33,946 nucleotides of DNA from NCBI GenBank assembly GCA_022566735.1, contig JADFIG010000035.1, positions 1-33,946 of the forward strand, read 5' to 3'. This DNA comes from Pseudomonadota bacterium. Lineage in GTDB: Bacteria > Pseudomonadota > Gammaproteobacteria > Burkholderiales > Burkholderiaceae_C. Positions 8,154 to 15,409 of this stretch are shown piece by piece. The notes under the pieces are model-generated. The model worked only from the letters and a program-made list of their open reading frames with translations. It did not search any database and was not told the DNA's origin. Every line of letters begins with the position of its first letter. Position 1 is the first letter of the stretch. The position numbers were made by a program, and so were the translations under genes.

Positions 8154-9173
8154 ATGCGCAAGATTCTGGTCACCGGCGCCGCCGGCTTCATCGGGATGCA
8201 CGTGAGTCAGGCCCTGCTGGCGCGGGGCGACCACGTCGTCGGCCTGGACAACCTCAACGCTTACTACGACCCGCAGCTCAAGCGGGACCGCATCGCCGCC
8301 CTGGGCGCCCTGCCCCAGGCCGCGGCTTTCCGCTTCGTGGAAGCAGACCTGGTGGACATGGCCGCCCTTGATGCCCTGTTCGCGGCCGAGCACTTCGACG
8401 GTGTGGTGCACCTGGCCGCCCAGGCCGGCGTGCGCTATTCGCTGACGCACCCCCATGCCTATTCGCAGTCCAACCTGGTGGGTTTCGTGAACATGCTGGA
8501 GGCCTGCCGCCACCACGGCGTGGCGCACCTGGTCTATGCCAGCAGCTCCAGCGTGTACGGGGGCAACACACGCATGCCGTTCTCCGAGAACGATGCGGTG
8601 GACCACCCGGTCAGCCTGTACGCCGCCACCAAGAAGGCCAACGAGCTGATGGCCCACACCTACAGCCACCTCTACGGCCTGCCGACCACCGGCCTGCGCT
8701 TTTTCACGGTCTACGGGCCCTGGGGCCGACCGGACATGGCGCCCATGCTGTTCACCCGCGCCATCCTGGCCGGTGAGCCCATCAAGGTCTTCAACCACGG
8801 CAAGATGCAGCGCGACTTCACCTTCATCGACGACATCGTCGCCGGGGTGGTGGCCACGCTGGACCGCCCGCCCGTGGCCGACCCGTCCTTCGACAAGGCC
8901 GCCCCGCAGGCCTCGGGCTCCTGGGCACCGTACAAGGTGTTCAACATCGGCCACAGCGAGCCAGTGCAGCTGATGGACTTCATCCGCACCCTGGAAAGCG
9001 CCCTCGGCGTCCAGGCCCAACTCGACCTGCAACCCATGGCACCGGGTGATGTGCCCGCCACCTACGCCGACGTCAGCGCCCTGCAAGCCTGGACGGGCGT
9101 GGCCCCGCACACCGGCCTCCAGGAAGGCATCGGGCGCTTCGTGGCGTGGTACCGCCATTACCACCGGGTCTGA
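8154..9173 (+). CDS. UDP-glucuronate 4-epimerase (CapI/GAE type)
   Basis: A 339-residue extended SDR epimerase expected to interconvert UDP-GlcA and UDP-GalA. The NAD-binding start is ILVTGAAGFIGMHVS. The run NLNAYYDPQLKRDRI, the AGVRYSLTHPHAY segment, YASSSSVYGGNT and the catalytic YAATKKANEL (Tyr156, Lys160) match the CapI/GAE subfamily. So does TVYGPWGRPDMAPMLFT, which separates this group from GalE and from dehydratases. The gene starts 20 bases after the membrane glycosyltransferase and ends 87 bases before UDP-glucose 6-dehydrogenase, which makes its substrate. The pair therefore supplies both hexuronic acid donors. Codon bias is strong, like the core genome. Subfamily assignment is by motif only. 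Confidence 0.9.
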   Translation: MRKILVTGAAGFIGMHVSQALLARGDHVVGLDNLNAYYDPQLKRDRIAALGALPQAAAFRFVEADLVDMAALDALFAAEHFDGVVHLAAQAGVRYSLTHPHAYSQSNLVGFVNMLEACRHHGVAHLVYASSSSVYGGNTRMPFSENDAVDHPVSLYAATKKANELMAHTYSHLYGLPTTGLRFFTVYGPWGRPDMAPMLFTRAILAGEPIKVFNHGKMQRDFTFIDDIVAGVVATLDRPPVADPSFDKAAPQASGSWAPYKVFNIGHSEPVQLMDFIRTLESALGVQAQLDLQPMAPGDVPATYADVSALQAWTGVAPHTGLQEGIGRFVAWYRHYHRV

Positions 9174-9260
9174 ATGCACAGGCAGGGCGACCGTTCAACG
9201 TGCCGTCAAAGCCATCTGTCAGAATCGCAGTCTCCATTCACCTTCCACCGATCCACCACC

Positions 9261-10592
9261 ATGAAAGTTTCTGTTGTCGGCACCGGCTATGTGGGCCTGG
9301 TCACCGGAGCCTGTCTGGCCGAAATGGGCAATGACGTGCTGTGCCTGGACGTGGACCCCAACAAGATCCGCATCCTGGAAGAAGGTGGCATCCCCATCCA
9401 CGAGCCCGGCCTGGACCTGGTCGTGGCACGCAACGTGAAGGCCGGCCGCCTGCACTTCACCACCGACATCGAGCGCGCCGTGGCGCACGGCACCATCCAG
9501 TTCATCGCCGTGGGCACGCCCCCCGATGAAGATGGCAGCGCCGACCTGCAGTACGTGCTGGCCGCGGCCCGCAACATCGGCCGCCTGATGACGGACTACA
9601 AGGTCATCGTGGACAAGTCCACCGTGCCCGTGGGCACCGCCGACAAGGTGCGTGCCGCCGTGGCCGACGAGCTGGCCAAGCGCAAGAGCGACGCCAAGTT
9701 CGCCGTGGTCTCCAACCCCGAGTTCCTGAAAGAAGGCGCGGCGGTGGACGACTTCATGCGCCCCGACCGCATCGTGGTGGGCGCCGACGACGAGCAGGCC
9801 ATCCTGCTGATGCGCGCCCTGTACGCGCCCTTCCAGCGCAACCACGAGCGCCTGGTGGTGATGGACGTGCGCAGCGCCGAGCTGACCAAGTACGCCGCCA
9901 ACGCCATGCTGGCCACCCGCATCAGCTTCATGAACGAACTGGCGCTGCTGGCCGAGAAGATGGGCGCCGACATCGAGCAGGTGCGTCTGGGCATCGGCTC
10001 CGACCCCCGCATCGGCACGCACTTCCTGTACGCCGGTTGCGGCTACGGCGGCAGCTGCTTCCCCAAGGACGTCAAGGCCCTGATCAAGACCGCCTCGGAC
10101 GAAGGCCAGGAGCTGAAGGTGCTCAAGGCCGTGGAAGCCGCCAACGACCACCAGAAGCACGTGCTGATCGAGAAGGTGACGCGCCGCTTCGGCGAGAACC
10201 TGGCCGGCAAGCACTTCGCCGTCTGGGGCCTGGCCTTCAAGCCCAACACCGACGACATGCGCGAAGCCACCAGCCGCGTGGTGCTGGCCGAGCTGTTCCG
10301 CCGTGGCGCCACCGTGACCGCCTACGACCCGGTGGCCATGGCCGAGGCCCAGCGCATCTTCGGTGACGAGCCCCGCCTGACGTACGCCGAGAACCCCATG
10401 GGCGCGCTGGATGGCGCCGATGCGCTGCTGATCGTGACCGAGTGGAAGGAATTCCGCAGCCCCGATTTCGAGCGCATCAAGGCCACGCTGAAGAGCCCGG
10501 TGGTGCTGGACGGCCGCAACCTGTACGAGCCGGGCCTGGTCAAACAGCTGGGGCTGGATTACGAAGGCATTGGCCGCGGACTGACGGCCTGA
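9261..10592 (+). CDS. ugd: UDP-glucose 6-dehydrogenase
   Basis: A 443-residue NAD-dependent enzyme that oxidises UDP-glucose twice to UDP-glucuronate in the cytoplasm. The N-terminal Rossmann motif is [21 protein letters not shown]. The central domain carries [20 protein letters not shown], and the catalytic cysteine lies in [14 protein letters not shown] (Cys266), with Lys269 close by. The C-terminal domain has [17 protein letters not shown] and the UDP-binding end YEPG. Length is typical. ATG 9261 opens directly on the family N-terminus; the longer in-frame reading from 9174 adds 29 unconserved residues. With the epimerase upstream it commits carbon to uronic acids for the envelope glycan. 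Confidence 0.96.
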   Translation: MKVSVVGTGYVGLVTGACLAEMGNDVLCLDVDPNKIRILEEGGIPIHEPGLDLVVARNVKAGRLHFTTDIERAVAHGTIQFIAVGTPPDEDGSADLQYVLAAARNIGRLMTDYKVIVDKSTVPVGTADKVRAAVADELAKRKSDAKFAVVSNPEFLKEGAAVDDFMRPDRIVVGADDEQAILLMRALYAPFQRNHERLVVMDVRSAELTKYAANAMLATRISFMNELALLAEKMGADIEQVRLGIGSDPRIGTHFLYAGCGYGGSCFPKDVKALIKTASDEGQELKVLKAVEAANDHQKHVLIEKVTRRFGENLAGKHFAVWGLAFKPNTDDMREATSRVVLAELFRRGATVTAYDPVAMAEAQRIFGDEPRLTYAENPMGALDGADALLIVTEWKEFRSPDFERIKATLKSPVVLDGRNLYEPGLVKQLGLDYEGIGRGLTA

Positions 10593-10640
10593 GAGAAAAA
10601 CAGCGGGAGTGAGTGTTCCCGTACTTTGGCGAGTTGTGAC

Positions 10641-11675
10641 ATGACGAATCAGGCCCGCCCCGCTTTGCCATGCATGGCTGACACATCCCTCGCTCGTCCT
10701 CAGATGGACGGCATGCCCTTGAGCCAAGCTACCGCACTCATCACCCTGGTGGTTCCGGTCTTCAACGAAGAGGACACCATCCCGATCTTCATCGACGCGG
10801 TGCGCCAACTCCGGCTCGACCATCTCCGAGCCCGACTGGAAGTGCTGTTTGTCAATGACGGCAGCACCGACGCCACCTTGTCCATCTTGCGCGGTCTGCA
10901 AGCACGGGAGGACTTCGTGGGCTACATCGACCTGAGCCGCAATTTCGGCAAAGAGGCTGCGATGACCGCTGGGCTGGAGCATGCCCGCGGTGATGCCGTC
11001 ATCCCGATGGACGTCGATCTGCAAGACCCGCCGGAACTCATCGCGGACATGGTGGCGCGGTGGCGCGACGGCGCCGAAGTGGTACTGGCCCGCCGCACCA
11101 ACCGCGACTCGGACACCGCGATCAAGCGAACCACTGCCTCGTGGTTCTACAAAGTCCACAACCTGCTGGCCTCGCCAAAAATCCCCGACAACGTCGGCGA
11201 CTACCGGCTCATGGATCGCAAGGTGGTCGAGGCACTCAAACAGCTGCCCGAATCCCGTCGGTTCATGAAAGGTCTGTTCGCCTGGATCGGCTTCCAGACC
11301 GCCGAGGTCAGTTACACGCGCTCTGAACGGGTGGCAGGCCAGACCAAGTTCAATGGCTGGAAGCTGTGGAACTTCGCACTGGAAGGGCTCACCAGTTTCA
11401 GCACCACCCCCTTGCGGATCTGGACCTATCTGGGATTTTTCGTGGCGATCCCGTCATTGGTTTACGCCATCTTCATCGTGATGCGATCGCTGCTGATTGG
11501 CAGCGATGTGCCTGGCTACGCATCGCTGATCGTGGCCATCTGTTTCCTGGGCGGCTTGCAGCTGATTGGCATCGGTGTGCTGGGAGAGTACCTGGGGCGC
11601 ACATACCTGGAAGCCAAGGGGCGCCCGGTGTACATCGTGCGTGAATGCGAGCTTCCGCCAACACGTCAGGCCTGA
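10641..11675 (+). CDS. Polyprenyl-phosphate glycosyltransferase, GT2 (GtrB/ArnC/RgtE-like)
   Basis: A 344-residue inner-membrane GT-A glycosyltransferase that should transfer a sugar from a nucleotide donor to a polyprenyl phosphate on the cytoplasmic face. The fold start LVVPVFNEEDTIP, FVNDGSTDAT, and DVDLQDPPELI (Asp124-x-Asp126, metal binding) are family hallmarks. SRNFGKEAAMTAGL and GDYRLMDRKVVEAL are also typical of GtrB. Two C-terminal helices (about WTYLGFFVAIPSLVYAIF and LIVAICFLGGLQLIGIGVL) are followed by GEYLGRTYLEAKGRPVY, the standard GtrB ending. ATG 10641 is preferred over TTG 10626; a GGCGAG sequence precedes it. With ugd and the epimerase just upstream, glucuronate or galacturonate are plausible donors, but glucose is equally compatible with the motifs. 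Confidence 0.88.
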   Translation: MTNQARPALPCMADTSLARPQMDGMPLSQATALITLVVPVFNEEDTIPIFIDAVRQLRLDHLRARLEVLFVNDGSTDATLSILRGLQAREDFVGYIDLSRNFGKEAAMTAGLEHARGDAVIPMDVDLQDPPELIADMVARWRDGAEVVLARRTNRDSDTAIKRTTASWFYKVHNLLASPKIPDNVGDYRLMDRKVVEALKQLPESRRFMKGLFAWIGFQTAEVSYTRSERVAGQTKFNGWKLWNFALEGLTSFSTTPLRIWTYLGFFVAIPSLVYAIFIVMRSLLIGSDVPGYASLIVAICFLGGLQLIGIGVLGEYLGRTYLEAKGRPVYIVRECELPPTRQA

Positions 11676-11733
11676 CCCACTCACCCCAGTCCCTCCGCCC
11701 TGGCCACGGTCCCGGCCGCCAGGCACAGTCAAC

Positions 11734-11877
11734 ATGCACATGGACAGCCCTTTTTTTGCAAACACTCCGGGGGCTCTGCGCAAAGCAGACGTTCTGGGCT
11801 GGGTGTTGACGGGCTTGCTGTGCCTGTTGACGCAGCGTCCATCCGGCCCACACCTTCGGCAAGACAAGAGAGACTGA
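11734..11877 (+). CDS. Possible small ORF (47 residues) between the GT2 and methyltransferase genes
   Basis: The 205 bases between the GT2 stop and the methyltransferase start hold one small in-frame reading. It starts at ATG 11734 with MHMDSPFFANTPGALRK, continues with a short hydrophobic run DVLGWVLTGLLCLL, and ends with a charged tail LRQDKRD whose TGA is three bases before the next ATG. The tight spacing suggests possible translational coupling. No ribosome site is seen at its start and I recognise no family. It could be chance or a remnant of a longer membrane protein. The region also contains a run of seven T (11749-11755) and two TTGACG hexamers (11806, 11827) without matching -10 boxes. 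Confidence 0.2.
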   Translation: MHMDSPFFANTPGALRKADVLGWVLTGLLCLLTQRPSGPHLRQDKRD

Positions 11878-11880
11878 GGC

Positions 11881-12597
11881 ATGGACCTGAAAGAGACCGA
11901 CATCCTTGGCGATCGGATTGGTGAACATTGGTACTACCGCTCCAAGGCACAGGCCATGGCACGCATGCTGCAAGGCCTCCGGCCCGAGAGCGTGCTGGAC
12001 GTGGGAGCAGGTTCCGGCTTCTTCTCCAGGCTGTTGCTGAAGACCACTTCGCTGCGAGAAGCCTGGTGCGTCGACATCAGCTACGACGGGGACTCGGACG
12101 CCGTGGAGGCTGGCAAGCCGATTCATTTTCGTCAAGGCATCGGCGCAAACCAGGCGGATCTGGTTTTGCTGATGGATGTGCTGGAGCATGTGGATGACGA
12201 CGTTGCCTTGCTCTGTGACTACGTCGCCAAGGCGCCCAGCGGCACGCACTTCCTGATTTCCGTGCCCGCGTTCCAGGCCCTGTGGAGCGCCCACGACGTC
12301 TTTCTGGAGCACAAGCGCCGATACACCTTGCCGCAACTGGAATCCTCGATCCACGCCTCGGGCCTGCAGATCGAACGGTCCGCGTATTACTTCGGCCTCG
12401 TCCTGCCTTTGGCCGCAACCATGCGCCTGGCGGAGCGCCTGCATTCCGGAACAGCCACTCAACCACGGTCTCAACTGTCCCTCCATCACCCTGTGGTGAA
12501 CCGCCTCCTGTCGCTGACCTGCGCCCTGGAGTTGCCGTGGATGCGCTGGAACCGCGTGGGTGGTTTGACGGCGTTCTGCCTGGCTCGCAAGCCCTGA
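11881..12597 (+). CDS. Class I SAM-dependent methyltransferase
   Basis: A 238-residue Rossmann-fold methyltransferase. Motif I is VLDVGAGSGFFSRLLL (from residue 38), followed by the acidic strand end WCVDISYDGD and LVLLMDVLEHVDDDVALL (motifs II/III). FLISVPAFQALWSAHDVFLEHKRRY matches the methyltransferase-11/23 group often found in glycan gene clusters. The C-terminal part is hydrophobic (YYFGLVLPLAATMRL, LLSLTCALELPWMRW) and may associate with the membrane. It sits between the polyprenyl-phosphate transferase and the GtrA protein, all read rightward, so methylation of the lipid-linked or transferred sugar is a reasonable guess; an O-methyl or carboxyl-methyl target cannot be told apart. Codon use is slightly relaxed, as in its two neighbours. 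Confidence 0.82.
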   Translation: MDLKETDILGDRIGEHWYYRSKAQAMARMLQGLRPESVLDVGAGSGFFSRLLLKTTSLREAWCVDISYDGDSDAVEAGKPIHFRQGIGANQADLVLLMDVLEHVDDDVALLCDYVAKAPSGTHFLISVPAFQALWSAHDVFLEHKRRYTLPQLESSIHASGLQIERSAYYFGLVLPLAATMRLAERLHSGTATQPRSQLSLHHPVVNRLLSLTCALELPWMRWNRVGGLTAFCLARKP

Positions 12598-12622
12598 CCG
12601 GCCTGGCCGCACACCCCCGCTC

Positions 12623-13078
12623 ATGGTGAAGCACCTTTGGCGTGAACTGATGCTGGCGGCCCGATTCGCCATCGTGGGCGTGCTGGCCACCGCCACGCAT
12701 GTCCTGTTGGTGTGGTGGTTGATGCATGTGCTGGCAATGCCACCCCAATGGGCCAACTTTCTGGCTTTTCTCGGTGCGTTTGGCGTGTCCTTCCTGGGCA
12801 ACTACCATTTCACTTTCGGGGCGCCCGGCAAATGGCAGGCTGCGTTGCCACGCTTCCTGGGCACCTCGCTGGCAGCCTACGGCCTCAATGCCCTCACCTT
12901 GGCCGCCTTGCTGCACATGGGACAGGTTGCACCGTTCACGGCGGCCTTGATCGCCGCGGCCTGCGTTCCAGGATTCAGCTTTGCCGCAAGCCGGCTGTGG
13001 GTGTTCCGTGTACAACCAAGTCCCAGCCCCCGAAGATCCAGCGCGTCGAATGGACAGGAGACCGCATCCCATGAATGA
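12623..13078 (+). CDS. GtrA family membrane protein (putative lipid-linked sugar flippase)
   Basis: A 151-residue protein with four hydrophobic helices (about residues 12-30, 37-57, 75-95 and 102-122), the size and layout of GtrA/DPMS-like proteins. FAIVGVLATATHVLLVWWL at the N-terminus, ANFLAFLGAFGVSFLGNYHFTF in the middle, and FAASRLWVFR at the end of the last helix are the family's recognisable positions. GtrA is thought to move polyprenyl-phosphate sugar from the cytoplasmic to the periplasmic leaflet. It therefore links the GT2 enzyme at 10641 to the membrane transferase at 6383. It begins 25 bases after the methyltransferase. The last 20 or so residues (SPSPRRSSASNGQETASHE) are hydrophilic and beyond the usual end of the family. 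Confidence 0.88.
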   Translation: MVKHLWRELMLAARFAIVGVLATATHVLLVWWLMHVLAMPPQWANFLAFLGAFGVSFLGNYHFTFGAPGKWQAALPRFLGTSLAAYGLNALTLAALLHMGQVAPFTAALIAAACVPGFSFAASRLWVFRVQPSPSPRRSSASNGQETASHE

Positions 13079-13151
13079 GCACGCTGCCCAGGCGACACGG
13101 GTGCTGCAAATTCAGGGTGAAGAAGATGACAACGCCAACCTAGCCCCTTGA
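13071..13151 (+). CDS. Possible micro-ORF or gene-start remnant overlapping the gtrA-like stop
   Basis: An ATG at 13071 lies 10 bases after AGGAG (13056-13060) and overlaps the end of the GtrA gene by 8 bases, the layout expected for a coupled next gene. It encodes only 26 residues, beginning MNEHAAQATRVLQIQGEEDD and ending at TGA 13149-13151, just before the convergent histidine kinase gene ends. A usable ribosome site followed by an immediate stop suggests the 5' end of a lost gene, or a small protein. I recognise no family. Confidence 0.25.
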   Translation: MNEHAAQATRVLQIQGEEDDNANLAP

Positions 13152-13164
13152 CGTTTTCAAAGCC

Positions 13165-14631
13165 TCAGCGCGGCAAGCTCAACACAAAGCAGCTGCCGCC
13201 ACCCTCGCGCGCCTCGCAGCGCACCTGACCGCCGTGGCGCAGGGCGATCTGCCTCACCAGGCTGAGGCCCAGGCCCACGCCACCGGCGTGTTCGGCGTGG
13301 CCGGGCAGGCGGTAGAAGGGCTCGAAGATGCGTTCGCGCTGTTCGGGCGGCACGCCGGGGCCGCGGTCGAGCACAGCGAGCGCCAGCGCCTGGGGTGTCG
13401 CCGTCAGGGTCAGCTCGACCTCCGGGCCACCGTAACGACGGGCGTTTTCCAGCAGGTTGCGCACGGCGCGTCGGACCAGGCGTTCGTCGCCGGTGCAGGG
13501 CTGCATGGGGAAGCCCGGCGCGGCGCTGACCTCGGCGCCGACACGGTTGGCCTCTTCCGTGGCCAGACCCAGCAGGTCGATCGGGCCCTTCTCGATGTCC
13601 CGGCGGGCGTCCAGGCGGCTGGCCAGCAGCACCTCTTCGACCAGGGCATCGAGCTCCTTGATGTCCTGGTGGATCTCGTCGCGGATGCGGGCGGCCCGCT
13701 CCGGCGAGGCCTCGGCCATCAGCGACACGGCCATCTTCAGGCGGGCCAGCGGCGAGCGCAACTCGTGGCTGGCGTTGGCCAGCAGGCTGCGGTTGGAGGT
13801 GACGAGATCCTCGATGCGCTGTGCGGCTTCGTTGAAGCTGCGGGCCACGGCGGCCACTTCGTCGGCGCCCTCCACGGCCACGCGGTGCTGCAACTCGCCG
13901 GAGCCGAACACCTCGACGCCCTTGCGCAAGGCCGTCAGCCGGCGGGTGAGGTGGATGACCACGGGCCAGGCCCCGATGGCCACGGCCACGAAAAGCAGCA
14001 CCAGGGTCAGGGCCAGGGCAGGCACCCCTTCGGCCAGCCAGGGCGGCACCATCCAGGCCAGGGGCGACAACCAGGGCTGGATGCGCGGCGGCGGCGGCAG
14101 CGAGGGCAGCCCAGCCGCACCATTGGGCACAGGCCCGCCGGGGCCGCCGAGCGCGATCAGCTCGCCCTCGCGGGGCGGTGGCGGCGGGCCCATGGGCCCG
14201 GGCCCCTGCAGGCCACCGGTGATGCGCAGGCGCAGCACACCAGGCCGCATCACCCACAGCGTGCGGCCGTCCGAGAGGCTCGAACGCTGCATGTGGGTGC
14301 GCAATTCGGGCCAGCGGCGCAGGCGCTCGTCGAGCAGTTCGGAGGTGGCGATGCGCCGGCCCTTGGCATCGTCCAGGGCCATGGGCATGCGCAGGCGGTC
14401 GGCCCAGTCCAGGAAGACGCGGGCCTGCTCCTCGCGCGGAGCGGTGGTGGGCGGCAGGCTGTTTTCGATGAGCTCGGCCCAGGCTGCCGCGCGCTCGTTC
14501 CAGGCGGCCATGGACTGCACCTGGGTGCGCTCGTGCTCCAGGTTGCGCTGCGCCAGCCACCCCGACACCAGGGCGAAGATCAGCAGCACCGTCACGACGG
14601 TGAGGTAAATGCGCAGCGCCAGCGTCTTCAT
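13165..14631 (-). CDS. Two-component sensor histidine kinase (CpxA/EnvZ-like)
   Basis: A 488-residue inner-membrane sensor that should autophosphorylate and signal to the regulator encoded just upstream. Layout: helix 1 (about residues 7-27), a periplasmic domain to about 200, helix 2 (about 203-224), a HAMP linker, then the dimerisation domain with SLLANASHELRSPLARLK (His289). The ATPase domain has its N-box at LLENARRYGG (Asn396), G1 at DRGPGVPPEQRERIFEPFYR and G2 at GGVGLGLSLVR. The periplasmic part ends in an unusual Pro/Gly-rich stretch (residues 140-185, including PPPPP). It follows the response regulator by 35 bases and is the last gene of the CpxP-like/regulator/kinase set. Confidence 0.93.
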   Translation of the reverse strand: MKTLALRIYLTVVTVLLIFALVSGWLAQRNLEHERTQVQSMAAWNERAAAWAELIENSLPPTTAPREEQARVFLDWADRLRMPMALDDAKGRRIATSELLDERLRRWPELRTHMQRSSLSDGRTLWVMRPGVLRLRITGGLQGPGPMGPPPPPREGELIALGGPGGPVPNGAAGLPSLPPPPRIQPWLSPLAWMVPPWLAEGVPALALTLVLLFVAVAIGAWPVVIHLTRRLTALRKGVEVFGSGELQHRVAVEGADEVAAVARSFNEAAQRIEDLVTSNRSLLANASHELRSPLARLKMAVSLMAEASPERAARIRDEIHQDIKELDALVEEVLLASRLDARRDIEKGPIDLLGLATEEANRVGAEVSAAPGFPMQPCTGDERLVRRAVRNLLENARRYGGPEVELTLTATPQALALAVLDRGPGVPPEQRERIFEPFYRLPGHAEHAGGVGLGLSLVRQIALRHGGQVRCEAREGGGSCFVLSLPR

Positions 14632-14666
14632 GCCGGGGACGTCAATGGCACCTCAGACCGCGGATG

Positions 14667-15392
14667 TCAGGCGGCATCCTGGTCAGCGTCCTGCTTCTTG
14701 GCGAACACGTAGCCCACGCCACGCACCGTGAGGATGCGGCGGGGCTCCTTCGGGTCCTCCTCGATGGCCGCCCGGATGCGCGAGATGTGCACGTCGATGG
14801 AGCGGTCGAAGGCTTCCAGCGGGTGGCCCTTGAGGGCGTCCATGATCTGGTCGCGGCTGAGCACGCGGCCGGGGTGCTGGGCCAGCACGCTGAGCAGGTC
14901 GAACTGGTAGGAGGTCAGGTCGCAAGACTCGCCACCCAGGCGCACCTGGCGCAGGCCGGTGTCGATCTCCAGGCGGCCGAAGCGCCAGACGTCGGTGTCC
15001 TCAGGGTGCGCGGACGCGCGCCGCAGCAAGGCCCGCACGCGCGCCAGCAACTCGCGCGGCTCGAAGGGCTTGGTGAGGTAGTCGTCGGCACCGATTTCCA
15101 GGCCGACGATGCGGTCGGTGGGCTCGCCGCGGGCGCTGAGCATCAGCACCGGCAGCGAGCGCGTGCGGGGGGAGGCGCGCAACTCGCGGCAGAGGTCCAG
15201 GCCGTCGCCGTCGGGCAGCATCAGGTCCAGCACCAGGGCGTCCACGGCCTGACGGGCCAGCAACTCGCGGCCGGCGTTCAGGCTGGGGGCGGATGACACC
15301 TGGTAGCCGTGGCTTTGCAGGTAATCGGCAACCATGGCGCTCAGGCGCAGGTCGTCGTCGATCAGCAGGATGTGCTCACTCATGTCCGACAT
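14667..15392 (-). CDS. OmpR/CpxR-family response regulator
   Basis: A 241-residue DNA-binding response regulator paired with the kinase downstream. The receiver domain shows the acidic pair in LLIDDDLRLS, the phosphoacceptor in LVLDLMLPDGDG (Asp56), the switch residue in LMLSARGE, and Lys108 in DDYLTKPFEPRELLAR. A winged-helix output domain follows: LTSYQFDLLSVLAQHPGRVLSRDQIM, then DRSIDVHISRIRAAIEEDP and ILTVRGVGYVF. The ATG at 15392 is chosen because GGAG lies 7 bases upstream. An earlier ATG at 15410 overlaps the preceding stop as TGATG and is a possible alternative; ATG 15383 would lose three residues. Phased TTTAC-like repeats ahead of the CpxP-like gene are the likely binding site. Confidence 0.93.
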   Translation of the reverse strand: MSDMSEHILLIDDDLRLSAMVADYLQSHGYQVSSAPSLNAGRELLARQAVDALVLDLMLPDGDGLDLCRELRASPRTRSLPVLMLSARGEPTDRIVGLEIGADDYLTKPFEPRELLARVRALLRRASAHPEDTDVWRFGRLEIDTGLRQVRLGGESCDLTSYQFDLLSVLAQHPGRVLSRDQIMDALKGHPLEAFDRSIDVHISRIRAAIEEDPKEPRRILTVRGVGYVFAKKQDADQDAA

Positions 15393-15409
15393 TGTCGCGC
15401 GCTCCGGCA

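Noticed and set aside
10604..10621. Terminator after ugd (CGGGA / TCCCG hairpin)
   Set aside because: A 5-base stem with no T tract and genes continuing in the same direction; too weak to call.
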